Source: Dactylosporangium aurantiacum
GTDB taxonomy: Bacteria; Actinomycetota; Actinomycetes; Mycobacteriales; Micromonosporaceae
Direction of reading: 5' to 3'
Assembly: GCF_000716715.1 (NCBI RefSeq)
Contig: NZ_JNYJ01000004.1
Location: 1 to 64,000, forward strand
Length of the DNA stretch: 64,000 nucleotides
Shown here: piece after piece, positions 54,061 through 61,853 of the stretch
Position numbering within the stretch: position 1 is the first letter of the stretch
How the letters are laid out: the number at the start of each line of letters is the position of its first letter
Notes under the pieces: model-generated
Databases searched by the model: none
What the model was told of the DNA's origin: nothing
The model's input: the letters and a program-made list of their open reading frames with translations, nothing else
Translations under genes and position numbers: made by a program

Positions 54061-54924
54061 CTACCTTACGCCCGCGAAAAGATCGTCTTCCGGCGTGCGG
54101 GTGTCGACGTGCGACTTCACCAGCTCGTAGTCCTCGGTGGGCCAGATCTTCTGCTGGATGTTGAGCGGGACCGCGAACCAGAAGCCGTCCGGGTCGACCT
54201 GGGTGGCGTGCGCGCGCAGCGCGTCGTCGCGGGCCTCGAAGAACTCGCCGCACGGCACCCGGGTGGTGACCCGGTCGCCCTTGTCGTCGCGCTCCTCCCA
54301 CCGCTGCAGCCACTCCGTGTACGGCGACTCGCCGGTCGCCTCGATCATCGCCTCGTGCAGGGCGAACATGCGGGCCTTGGACCAGCCCATGTTGTAGTAG
54401 AGCTTCAGCGGCTGCCACGGCTCGCCCTGGTCGGGGTAGCGGTCCGGGTCGCCGGCCGCGTCGAACGCCACCATGCTCACCTTGTGCGTCATGACGTGGT
54501 CGGGGTGCGGGTAGCCACCCTCCTCGTCATAGGTGGTGATCACGTGCGGGCGGAACGAGCGGATCAGCTTGACCAGCGGCGCGGCCGCCTCCTGCGGGTC
54601 CATCAGGCCGAAGCAGCCCTCGGGCAGCGGCGGCAGCGGGTCGCCCTCCGGGAAGCCGGAGTCGACGAAGCCGAGCCATGCCTGCTGGACGCCCAGGATC
54701 TCCCGGGCCCGGTCCATCTCGGCGCGGCGGATGGTCGCGATGTTCTCCCAGACCTCCGGCCGGTCCAGCTTCGGGTTGAGCACGCTGCCCCGCTCGCCGC
54801 CGGTGCACGTGACGACCAGCACCTCGACGCCCTCGGCGGCATAGCGCGCCATCGCGGCAGCGCCCTTGCTCGACTCGTCGTCGGGATGCGCGTGCACCGC
54901 CATCAATCGCAGTTGCTCGCTCAC
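54061..54924 (-). CDS. mca: Mycothiol conjugate amidase
   Basis: Zinc amidase, 287 residues, that splits mycothiol S-conjugates so that the mercapturic acid can be exported. Zinc-site motifs are VHAHPDDESSKG (10-21) and GGYPHPDHVMTHK (near 139-151). The full family length and the neighbouring small membrane protein support Mca rather than the related MshB deacetylase. Mycothiol is found only in actinobacteria. Confidence 0.95.
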   Translation of the reverse strand: MSEQLRLMAVHAHPDDESSKGAAAMARYAAEGVEVLVVTCTGGERGSVLNPKLDRPEVWENIATIRRAEMDRAREILGVQQAWLGFVDSGFPEGDPLPPLPEGCFGLMDPQEAAAPLVKLIRSFRPHVITTYDEEGGYPHPDHVMTHKVSMVAFDAAGDPDRYPDQGEPWQPLKLYYNMGWSKARMFALHEAMIEATGESPYTEWLQRWEERDDKGDRVTTRVPCGEFFEARDDALRAHATQVDPDGFWFAVPLNIQQKIWPTEDYELVKSHVDTRTPEDDLFAGVR

Positions 54925-55026
54925 GAGCTCTCCTCAAGGTGATCGTCAACCCCGCTGCGGGGGCGCCCCGGGTTACGACCCTATTGTGGTCGGTACCTCC
55001 GACGAAACGACGAGGACCGTCTTCCC

Positions 55027-55443
55027 GTGACCGAGACGCACGCCACAGCCAAATACCCGCCCGGCCGATACGGCCGCCGCCGGGAGCCCCGGCCCCGCCG
55101 CACCTGGCTGGTCGCGCTCGTCGCCGCGCTCGCCGCGGTCGCCGGGGTGCTCGTCGCGGTGAAGCTCTTCCAGCAGTACGGGCCGCAGGAGTACGAGCCG
55201 CAGGTGCAGCGGTTCTACGCGATCAGCGACGACGGCATCACGGTCGACTTCGTGGTCCGCAAGGACGCCGCGAAGGAGGCGACCTGCCGGGTGCGGGCCC
55301 GTTCGGCCAGTGGCGAGGAGGTCGGCCTGGCCGAGGTGGACGTGCCGGCGGGCGCGGAGACGCTGGTCACCTACCGCCTGGCCACCAGCGACCGGCCCGT
55401 CACCGTGGAGGTCCCGGCGTGCGGCCCGCGCCGCACCCGCTGA
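55027..55443 (+). CDS. DUF4307 domain-containing membrane protein
   Basis: 138 residues: a basic N-terminus (YPPGRYGRRREPRPRRTW), one helix (LVALVAALAAVAGVLVAVKL) and an exported beta-rich domain (VDFVVRKDAAKEATCRVRARS). It is divergent from mca and 84 bases upstream of greA, the common actinobacterial order. The start is a GTG at 55027. Function unknown. Confidence 0.88.
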   Translation: MTETHATAKYPPGRYGRRREPRPRRTWLVALVAALAAVAGVLVAVKLFQQYGPQEYEPQVQRFYAISDDGITVDFVVRKDAAKEATCRVRARSASGEEVGLAEVDVPAGAETLVTYRLATSDRPVTVEVPACGPRRTR

Positions 55444-55527
55444 CCACCCGCATTTTCCATGGCGGTCGTGATGCGGCTCACTGGTACTTTGGTGGTTTGA
55501 CCGAGCGTGCCCGTGAGGAGATCTTCA

Positions 55528-56028
55528 GTGTCGACCACCGACGGCGACCAGGGGACAGTCTGGCTGTCGCAGGAAGCATATGACCGGCTGCAGGCCGAGC
55601 TGGACGAGCACATCGCCAACCGGCCAGCGCTTGCCGCGGAGATCAACGCACGCCGCGAAGAGGGCGACCTGCGCGAGAACGGCGGCTACCACGCCGCCCG
55701 CGAGGAGCAGGGCAAGGCCGAGGGCCGCATCCTGTACCTGAAGGAGTTCCTGCGCAAGGCGGTCGTCGGCGAGGCGCCGACGAGCAACAAGGTCGCGCCC
55801 GGCACCGTCGTGACGATCCAGTTCGACGACGACGAGGACGACACCGAGACGTTCCTGCTGGGCTCCCGGGAGATCGCGGCGACGACGGATCTCACCGTTT
55901 ACAGCCCCGAGTCCGCGCTCGGCAAGGCCATCCTCGGCGCGGGCAAGGGTGACCAGGTGAAGTACACCGCCCCGAGCGGCGCCGAGATCAAGGTGAAGGT
56001 CATCGCCTTCGAGCCGTTCGCGGGCTGA
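55528..56028 (+). CDS. greA: Transcription elongation factor GreA
   Basis: 166 residues. The N-terminal antiparallel coiled coil has the acidic tip context REEGDLRENGGYHAARE (near 41-57), which inserts into RNA polymerase to restart stalled complexes. The C-terminal FKBP-like domain ends YTAPSGAEIKVKVIAFEPF. The GTG at 55528 has GAGGAG 7 bases upstream. A hairpin downstream separates it from the convergent protease gene. Confidence 0.94.
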   Translation: MSTTDGDQGTVWLSQEAYDRLQAELDEHIANRPALAAEINARREEGDLRENGGYHAAREEQGKAEGRILYLKEFLRKAVVGEAPTSNKVAPGTVVTIQFDDDEDDTETFLLGSREIAATTDLTVYSPESALGKAILGAGKGDQVKYTAPSGAEIKVKVIAFEPFAG

Positions 56029-56071
56029 GCCCCTTCGCCGGCCCCCGCCCGCGGAGGGCCACCGGATTTGC

Positions 56072-56098
56072 GGCCGCGCCCCCGTCCGGGGCGCGGCC
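56072..56098. terminator. Bidirectional hairpin between greA and the M48 protease gene
   Basis: An 11-bp perfect stem GGCCGCGCCCC/GGGGCGCGGCC with a 5-base loop sits 43 bases after greA and directly at the M48 gene stop, serving both convergent transcripts. Confidence 0.85.
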
Positions 56099-57226
56099 TC
56101 ACAACGCCCTGAGGGTCCGCGCCGAGCCGGCGCTGTGCTTGGCCAGCTCGGCGTCGATCCGCTCGTTGCGCGCCGCGTCGAGCACCAGGGCCGCCGACCC
56201 GCCCGCGGTCGCCTCGACCAGCCGCGCCCGCAGCCCCGCCGGCGGATGGGTGGCGAACAGCGCGGTGTCGCGCTCCGTCGCCGCCTCCCGCCGCGCGGCC
56301 AGCTGCGGCCGGAGCTCCGCGAGCAGCTGCCGGGTGGTCTCCGGCCACTCGGCGACCGGCCGCCCGGCGCGGGCGTCCCGCTTGATCAGCATCATCAGGC
56401 TGTCCCGCACGACGATCACGTCGAGCAGGTCGACGGTGGCCGCCCGGCCCGCCAGCCGCGCCGCGACCAGATCGGCGCGGTACTCGGCGCGCTGACCCTC
56501 CCGCAGCGCCAGCACGGCGAGGGCGGTGCGCGGCCCCCACAGCAGGGCGCGCAGCACGGCCTTCACCACGTTGAGGATCGGCACGGCGACCCAGTTGACC
56601 AGGAACGCGTCGCTCCCGCCGCCGGTGTCCCGGGTGGGCTCGGGCAGCAGCAGGGCGTCGAGCTCGGCGAGGGTCGTCAGCGACGGCTGGACCAGCAGCC
56701 CCCGGCGCGGGTCGCCGTTGACGAAGTGACCGAGCTCGTGGCCCAGCAGCGCCGCGCGTGACTGCCGCGGCAACGCGTTCCACAGCGGCAGCCCCAGCAC
56801 CAGCACCGGACGGCGGCGCAGGCCCACCACACCGGCCGCCGCGCCGAACTCGTCGCCCTCGACGTACACGCGCGGGACCGGCGCGCCGAGCACCGCCGCC
56901 GCCTCACGGACCAGCCCGTGCAGCTGCGGCGCCGCCGCCTCGGTCACCTCGGTCGCGTACCTGGGCACCCGGCCGGTGCGGGGGCGCAGCAGGACCGCGA
57001 GCGCGATCAGGCAGAGCCCGGCGACCGCCCCGGGCACCGAGACCGTGCACAGCCAGACACCGGCGCCGAACAGGGCCAGGATCAGCGCGTACAGCAGCAG
57101 CGAGGACACCACGAGCACCACGGATCCGGTGGTGGTGGTGGCGCGGCCGCCACCGTCGCGGAACGCCTCGAAGGTGGCGAGCGTGTGGCGGCGGGCGGAG
57201 CGGTGCGCGAGGCGGTCGAAGATCAC
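56099..57226 (-). CDS. M48 family membrane metalloprotease
   Basis: 375 residues. Two N-terminal helices (about 34-85) precede the catalytic region. The zinc motif HELGH is at 163-167 (ALLGHELGHFVNGD) and the third-ligand glutamate is in RAEYRADLVAARL (near 245). Other helices flank (about 205-235). Resembles HtpX/Ste24-like proteases that degrade or cleave membrane proteins. The stop abuts the terminator. Confidence 0.88.
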   Translation of the reverse strand: MIFDRLAHRSARRHTLATFEAFRDGGGRATTTTGSVVLVVSSLLLYALILALFGAGVWLCTVSVPGAVAGLCLIALAVLLRPRTGRVPRYATEVTEAAAPQLHGLVREAAAVLGAPVPRVYVEGDEFGAAAGVVGLRRRPVLVLGLPLWNALPRQSRAALLGHELGHFVNGDPRRGLLVQPSLTTLAELDALLLPEPTRDTGGGSDAFLVNWVAVPILNVVKAVLRALLWGPRTALAVLALREGQRAEYRADLVAARLAGRAATVDLLDVIVVRDSLMMLIKRDARAGRPVAEWPETTRQLLAELRPQLAARREAATERDTALFATHPPAGLRARLVEATAGGSAALVLDAARNERIDAELAKHSAGSARTLRAL

Positions 57227-57235
57227 ATCGATCTT

Positions 57236-58462
57236 CTACGCGCCGAACGTCACCGTGTACCCAGCCGAACGGAGCGCGGTGACCAGCCGGTCGGAGTGTT
57301 CCGAGCCGCGGGTCTCCACCGACAGGTGGATCTCCACCTCGCCGAGCTGCAGGCGGGGGTCCTGGCGGCGGTGCGCGACGTCGACGACGTTGGCGCCGTG
57401 CTCGGCGATCTGCGTGAGGATCTTCGCCAGGTGGCCGGGCCGGTCGCCGCAGCGCACGGTGAAGGCCAGGTAGCGGCCGGCCGCGGCGAGGCCGTGCTCG
57501 ATCACCCGCAGCATGAGCATCGGGTCGATGTTGCCGCCGGACAGGACCGCCGCGGCGGGCGTCTCGACCGTGACGGCGCCGGCCAGCAGCGCCGCGACGC
57601 CGACGCTGCCGGCCGGCTCGACGACGGTCTTGCCGCGCTCGAGCAGCATCAGCAGCGCCCGGGAGATGTCCTCGTCGGTGACCGTGACGACCTCGTCGAC
57701 GAGCTTGCTGACGTGGGAGAACGTGAGGTCGCCGGGGCGGCCGACGGCGATGCCGTCGGCGATCGTGCCCAGCGCGGCGAGCCGGACCGGGCGCCCCGCG
57801 CGCAACGACTCCGGGAACGCGGCGGCACCGGCCGCCTGGACCCCGACGATGCGCACCTCCGGGCGCACCGCCTTGACCGCGGCGGCGAGGCCGGAGATGA
57901 GGCCGCCGCCGCCGATGCCGGTGACGATGGTCCGCACGTCGGGCAGCTGCTCGACCAGCTCCAGGCCGAGGGTGCCCTGCCCGGCGATGATGTCGGGGTG
58001 GTCGAAGGGGTGGATCAGCACCGCCCCGGTCCGCTCGGCGAACTCGTGCGCGGCCTCGAGGGCCTCGTCGACGGACGTACCGGCGAACTGGACCGCGGCG
58101 CCGTAGTTCTTCGTCGCGGCGATCTTGGGCAGCGGCGCGCCGACCGGCATGAAGACGGTGCTGGTGGTGCCGAGCAGGCCGGCGGCGAGGGCGACCCCCT
58201 GCGCGTGGTTGCCGGCGCTGGCCGCGACCACGCCCCGGCGCCGCTCCTCGGCGCTGAGGCGGGCGATCCGCACGTACGCGCCGCGGACCTTGAACGACCC
58301 GGCGCGCTGCAGGTTCTCACACTTGAGCCAGGCGGGGCCGCCGAGCTTCGCGGTGAGGGGCCGGCTGGGCTCGACCGGCGTCCGGCGGATCACGCCGGAC
58401 AGCAGGTCACGTGCCGCTTCGATGTCAGCGAGCGACACGAGCTCAAAGGGGACATCCGTCAT
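57236..58462 (-). CDS. ilvA: Threonine ammonia-lyase (threonine dehydratase)
   Basis: PLP enzyme, 408 residues, that deaminates threonine to 2-oxobutyrate for isoleucine synthesis. The PLP lysine is in RAGSFKVRGAY (near Lys 60). SAGNHAQGVA and the phosphate loop GIGGGGLISG follow. A C-terminal ACT-like domain (about 325-408, VRCGDRPGHLAKILTQIAEHG) gives the biosynthetic, regulated type. The ATG at 58462 overlaps the DUF4328 stop (ATGA). Confidence 0.93.
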   Translation of the reverse strand: MTDVPFELVSLADIEAARDLLSGVIRRTPVEPSRPLTAKLGGPAWLKCENLQRAGSFKVRGAYVRIARLSAEERRRGVVAASAGNHAQGVALAAGLLGTTSTVFMPVGAPLPKIAATKNYGAAVQFAGTSVDEALEAAHEFAERTGAVLIHPFDHPDIIAGQGTLGLELVEQLPDVRTIVTGIGGGGLISGLAAAVKAVRPEVRIVGVQAAGAAAFPESLRAGRPVRLAALGTIADGIAVGRPGDLTFSHVSKLVDEVVTVTDEDISRALLMLLERGKTVVEPAGSVGVAALLAGAVTVETPAAAVLSGGNIDPMLMLRVIEHGLAAAGRYLAFTVRCGDRPGHLAKILTQIAEHGANVVDVAHRRQDPRLQLGEVEIHLSVETRGSEHSDRLVTALRSAGYTVTFGA

Positions 58463-59286
58463 TCCCTGATCGTGCCACCCGCCGCCAGCGGCAGCACCAC
58501 CGTCCAGTCGTCATCCGTGCCGCGCAGCGCCCGCAGGGTCGCCCGGGGCACCGCGGCGCCCCGGATGCGGGCGACCCGGCCGTACTGCGCGCTGGTCACC
58601 CTGGCGATCAGCACCAGCGCGGACACGGCCGCGACGACGCCGAGCACCGCCGCCGGCAGGCGCAGCAGCAGCTGCCGGCCGAACAGGTGCGACACCAGCG
58701 CCCCGTCGACGGTCCCACCGGCGGCGACCCGGTCCCGCACGTCGGCGATCTCGCGCAGGTTGTCCAGGCCGGCGAGCGCGCCGAGGACGGCCGCGGCCAG
58801 GGTGACCAGCAGGCTCACCCACCACAGCCAGGTCAGCACCGTCATCCTGCGGCGCAGCGCCGGGGCCCGGCCGACGCTGCCGACGGCGACGTCGCGCAAC
58901 GGCACGGCGGACGTCGTCCGGATGCCGAACGCCGCCAGGTTGGACCGGGCCCGGCGGGCCCACCCGGCGAAGACCGCCCACGCGGTGAGCACCGCGGCGG
59001 CGAGCACGGCCCACGCGCCGAGGCGCACCGCACCCGCGACGGCGCTCGCGTCGCCGCCCGGCCGGTGCGCGGCCCAGATGTCGGCGAGCGGCACGAACGC
59101 CACGCAGAGCTGGGCGAGGGCGGCCGCGGCGACGGCCAGCATCGCCGCCGTCGCCCAGCTCGAGATGGCCCTGACCTGCCGCCCTGCCGGCCGCTGTGCC
59201 TGCCGTCCGGGCTGCTGCCCTGCCGGCCGCCCTGCCTGTCGCTCTGCCTGTCTTCCTGCCTGCCTTCCTGCCTGCCGCACCGTCAC
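58459..59286 (-). CDS. DUF4328 membrane protein
   Basis: 275 residues with four or five helices (about 46-215), including FAGWARRARSNLAAFGI and WLWWVSLLVTLAAAVLG, typical of DUF4328. The first 45 residues ([23 protein letters not shown]) come from short DNA repeats. The GTG at 59286 overlaps the amidase stop (GTGA), and its stop overlaps ilvA (ATGA). Function unknown; its position between an amidase and ilvA is odd. Confidence 0.78.
   Translation of the reverse strand: MTVRQAGRQAGRQAERQAGRPAGQQPGRQAQRPAGRQVRAISSWATAAMLAVAAAALAQLCVAFVPLADIWAAHRPGGDASAVAGAVRLGAWAVLAAAVLTAWAVFAGWARRARSNLAAFGIRTTSAVPLRDVAVGSVGRAPALRRRMTVLTWLWWVSLLVTLAAAVLGALAGLDNLREIADVRDRVAAGGTVDGALVSHLFGRQLLLRLPAAVLGVVAAVSALVLIARVTSAQYGRVARIRGAAVPRATLRALRGTDDDWTVVLPLAAGGTIRE
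59200..59281. repeat. GC-rich short repeats encoding GRQA units
   Basis: Degenerate copies of CCTGCCTGCCTT and CTGCCGGCCG give Gly-Arg-Gln-Ala units in the DUF4328 N-terminus. The array begins right after the amidase/DUF4328 junction. Confidence 0.7.
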
Positions 59287-60668
59287 CGCCGGGCGGCCAT
59301 GCGCGGCCAGCCGGGCGCGTGCCGGCGCCACGGCGCGGCCTGCTCGACCTGCCCGGCGAGGGCGAGCAGCAGCAGCTCGGCGCCCGGCGGACCGACCAGC
59401 TGGACGGCGGCCGGCAGGCCGTCGGCGCGCACGCCGACCGGGATCACGACCGCGGGGAACCCGGCGAAGTTCCAGGGTGCGCTGTAGGGCGCGTACCGGG
59501 CGTTGACCAGCATGTTCGCCGACCAGGAGCGCGCCGACCAGCGCTCGGCGCGCGGCGGCGGGCCGGCCAGCGCCGGGGTGACGAGGACGTCGAAGCCGCC
59601 GCGGAGGAACCAGTTGTGGCAGCGCTCCCGCCACTCGTCGCGGTCGGCGGCCCTGACCAGGCCGCGGCGCAGGGCCCGCTCGCCGAGGGCCGCGTGGCGG
59701 CGGGTGCGCCGCTGCAGCCGGGCCGCGTCGAGGCCTTCGGCGTCGGCGTGGGTGCCGGCGAACCAGGTGGCGAGGACCTTGGCGGCGAGCACCGGCGGGT
59801 ACGTGGGGTCGGCCCGCACGGCGTCGTGGCCGAGGCCGAGCAGCAGCCGCCCGGCGTCGCTGAGCCCCTTGCGCGCTCCGGCGTCGGGGAACACGCCGGC
59901 GGCCGGGCTGCGCGGCGACACCGCGATCCGCAGCTTGCCGGGTGCCCGCAGCGGCTCCGGGGCCCGGCCGGCGAGCACGGCGAAGCCCAGCGACGCGTCG
60001 CCGACGGTGGTGGCGAGGATGCCGTTCTCGGCGAGGCCGTGCCAGTCGTTCGTGCCGATCCCGGCGGGCACCACGCCCCGGCCGGGCTTGATCCCGACGA
60101 GCCCGCAGCACGCGGCCGGGATCCGGATCGAGCCGAGCCCGTCGTTGCCGTGCGCGATCGGCACCAGCCCGGCGGCGACCGCGGCGGCGGACCCGCCGGA
60201 GGAGCCGCCGGGGGTCCGGTCGGTGCGCCACGGGTTGCGGGTGATCCCGTCAGCGTCGTCGGTGAGCGCCCAGATGCCCAGCTCCGGCATCTTCGTCACG
60301 CCCACGACGATGGCGCCCGCCCCGCGCAGCCGCCGGACCACCTCGTGGTCGTGGTCGGCGACCGGCCCGCGGGCGGCCGCCGAGCCGTGCCACGTCGGCA
60401 GGCCGGTGACCGCGACGTTCTCCTTCACCGCGATCGGCACCCCGGCGAGCGGCAGGTTGCGCAGCTCCGGCTGGTCGTCGACGATCTCCGCCTCGGCGAT
60501 CGCCTCCCCGGCGCGCACCTGCCGGAACGCGCCGACGACCCGGTCGTACGCGCGGATGGAGTCGAGGTGGTCGGCGACGACCTCCGTGGCGGACGTGTCA
60601 CCACGGCGCACCGCGCGGGCGATCTCCCGCGCGGTGGCGCCGACCCAGGTGGTGGAGCGGTGCAGCAT
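59283..60668 (-). CDS. Amidase signature family protein
   Basis: 461 residues. The Ser-cisSer-Lys triad is visible as VPIAVKEN (Lys), [11 protein letters not shown] (glycine-serine stretch) and the downstream nucleophile serine in [13 protein letters not shown]. Family members hydrolyse amides, including Glu-tRNA(Gln) amidation and amino-acid amides; a GatA role is unlikely here because there is no GatB/C neighbour. The ATG at 60668 is 8 bases after GGAAAGG, preferred over the GTG at 60677. It heads the amidase-DUF4328-ilvA operon. Confidence 0.9.
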   Translation of the reverse strand: MLHRSTTWVGATAREIARAVRRGDTSATEVVADHLDSIRAYDRVVGAFRQVRAGEAIAEAEIVDDQPELRNLPLAGVPIAVKENVAVTGLPTWHGSAAARGPVADHDHEVVRRLRGAGAIVVGVTKMPELGIWALTDDADGITRNPWRTDRTPGGSSGGSAAAVAAGLVPIAHGNDGLGSIRIPAACCGLVGIKPGRGVVPAGIGTNDWHGLAENGILATTVGDASLGFAVLAGRAPEPLRAPGKLRIAVSPRSPAAGVFPDAGARKGLSDAGRLLLGLGHDAVRADPTYPPVLAAKVLATWFAGTHADAEGLDAARLQRRTRRHAALGERALRRGLVRAADRDEWRERCHNWFLRGGFDVLVTPALAGPPPRAERWSARSWSANMLVNARYAPYSAPWNFAGFPAVVIPVGVRADGLPAAVQLVGPPGAELLLLALAGQVEQAAPWRRHAPGWPRMAARR

Positions 60669-60710
60669 CTGAAACACCTTTCCGGCCGTCGATGGCTGGT
60701 GCTCAGTGTC

Positions 60711-61853
60711 TCAACGAGCGAGGGCCTGCTCCAGATCGGCGAGGAGGTCGTCGATCGTCTCGATGCCGACGGACAGCCGGACCAGGTCGCCCGGCACCTC
60801 CAGCGGCGAGCCGGCGGCGCTGGCGTGGGTCATCCGGCCCGGGTGCTCGATCAGCGACTCCACGCCGCCGAGGGACTCGCCGAGCACGAACAGCTTCGCC
60901 CGGTTGCAGATCTCCACGGCGGCCTCCTCGCCGCCGGCGGCCCGGAAGCTCACCATGCCGCCGAAGCGGCGCATCTGCTTGGCGGCGATCTCGTGCCCGT
61001 GGTGCTCGGGCAGCCCCGGGTACAGCACCTGGCGCACCGCCTTGTTCCGGGAGAGGAACTCGACGACCTTCTCGGCGTTGTCGCAGTGCCGGTCCATGCG
61101 CACGCCGAGCGTCTTGATGCCGCGCATCGTCAGCCACGCGTCGAACGGCCCGCAGACCGCGCCCATCGCGTTCTGGTGGAACGCGAGCCGCCCCAGCAAC
61201 TCCTCGTCGTCGGCCACCAGCGCGCCGCCGACGACGTCGGAGTGCCCGCCGATGTACTTCGTCGTGGAGTGCACCACCACGTCGGCGCCCAGATGCAGCG
61301 GCTGCTGCAGGTAGGGCGACGCGAACGTGTTGTCGACCACCAGCAGCGCGCCCCGGTCGTGCGCGACCTGCGCGAGCGCGGCGATGTCGGCGATGCCGAG
61401 CAGCGGGTTGGTCGGCGTCTCCAGCCACACGAGCTTCGTGCGGTCCGTGATCGCCGCGCGGACCGCGTCGACGCTGTGGATCGAGGCCGGCGTGAACTCC
61501 AGCCCCCACCGCTCGGCGACCTTCGCGAACAGCCGGTACGTGCCGCCGTAGGCGTCGTCGGGGATGACCACGTGGTCGCCCGGCCGGCACACCGTGCGCA
61601 GCAGCGTGTCCTCGGCGGCCAGGCCGGAGGCGAACGCGAGCGCCCGGCGGCCGCCCTCGATCGCGGCGAGGCACTCCTGCAGCGCGTCCCGGGTCGGGTT
61701 GGTGGTCCTGCTGTACTCGTAGCCGCGTCGGGGGTGGCCCACCGCGTCCTGCGCGTACGTGCTGGTCTGGAAGATCGGCGGGACCACCGCACCGGTGGCG
61801 GGGTCCGGCTCCTGGCCGGCGTGGATGGCAAGGGTCTCGAAGCCGTGCGTCAT
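60711..61853 (-). CDS. metB: Cystathionine gamma-synthase / gamma-lyase
   Basis: PLP enzyme, 380 residues, of methionine/cysteine transsulfuration. The PLP lysine is in VVHSTTKYIGGHSD (near Lys 198), and YEYSRTTNPTR is the family signature. Synthase and lyase differ subtly; I cannot decide between them. The ATG at 61853 overlaps the stop of the upstream GGDEF-EAL gene (ATGA), so metB is translationally coupled to it. Confidence 0.92.
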   Translation of the reverse strand: MTHGFETLAIHAGQEPDPATGAVVPPIFQTSTYAQDAVGHPRRGYEYSRTTNPTRDALQECLAAIEGGRRALAFASGLAAEDTLLRTVCRPGDHVVIPDDAYGGTYRLFAKVAERWGLEFTPASIHSVDAVRAAITDRTKLVWLETPTNPLLGIADIAALAQVAHDRGALLVVDNTFASPYLQQPLHLGADVVVHSTTKYIGGHSDVVGGALVADDEELLGRLAFHQNAMGAVCGPFDAWLTMRGIKTLGVRMDRHCDNAEKVVEFLSRNKAVRQVLYPGLPEHHGHEIAAKQMRRFGGMVSFRAAGGEEAAVEICNRAKLFVLGESLGGVESLIEHPGRMTHASAAGSPLEVPGDLVRLSVGIETIDDLLADLEQALAR

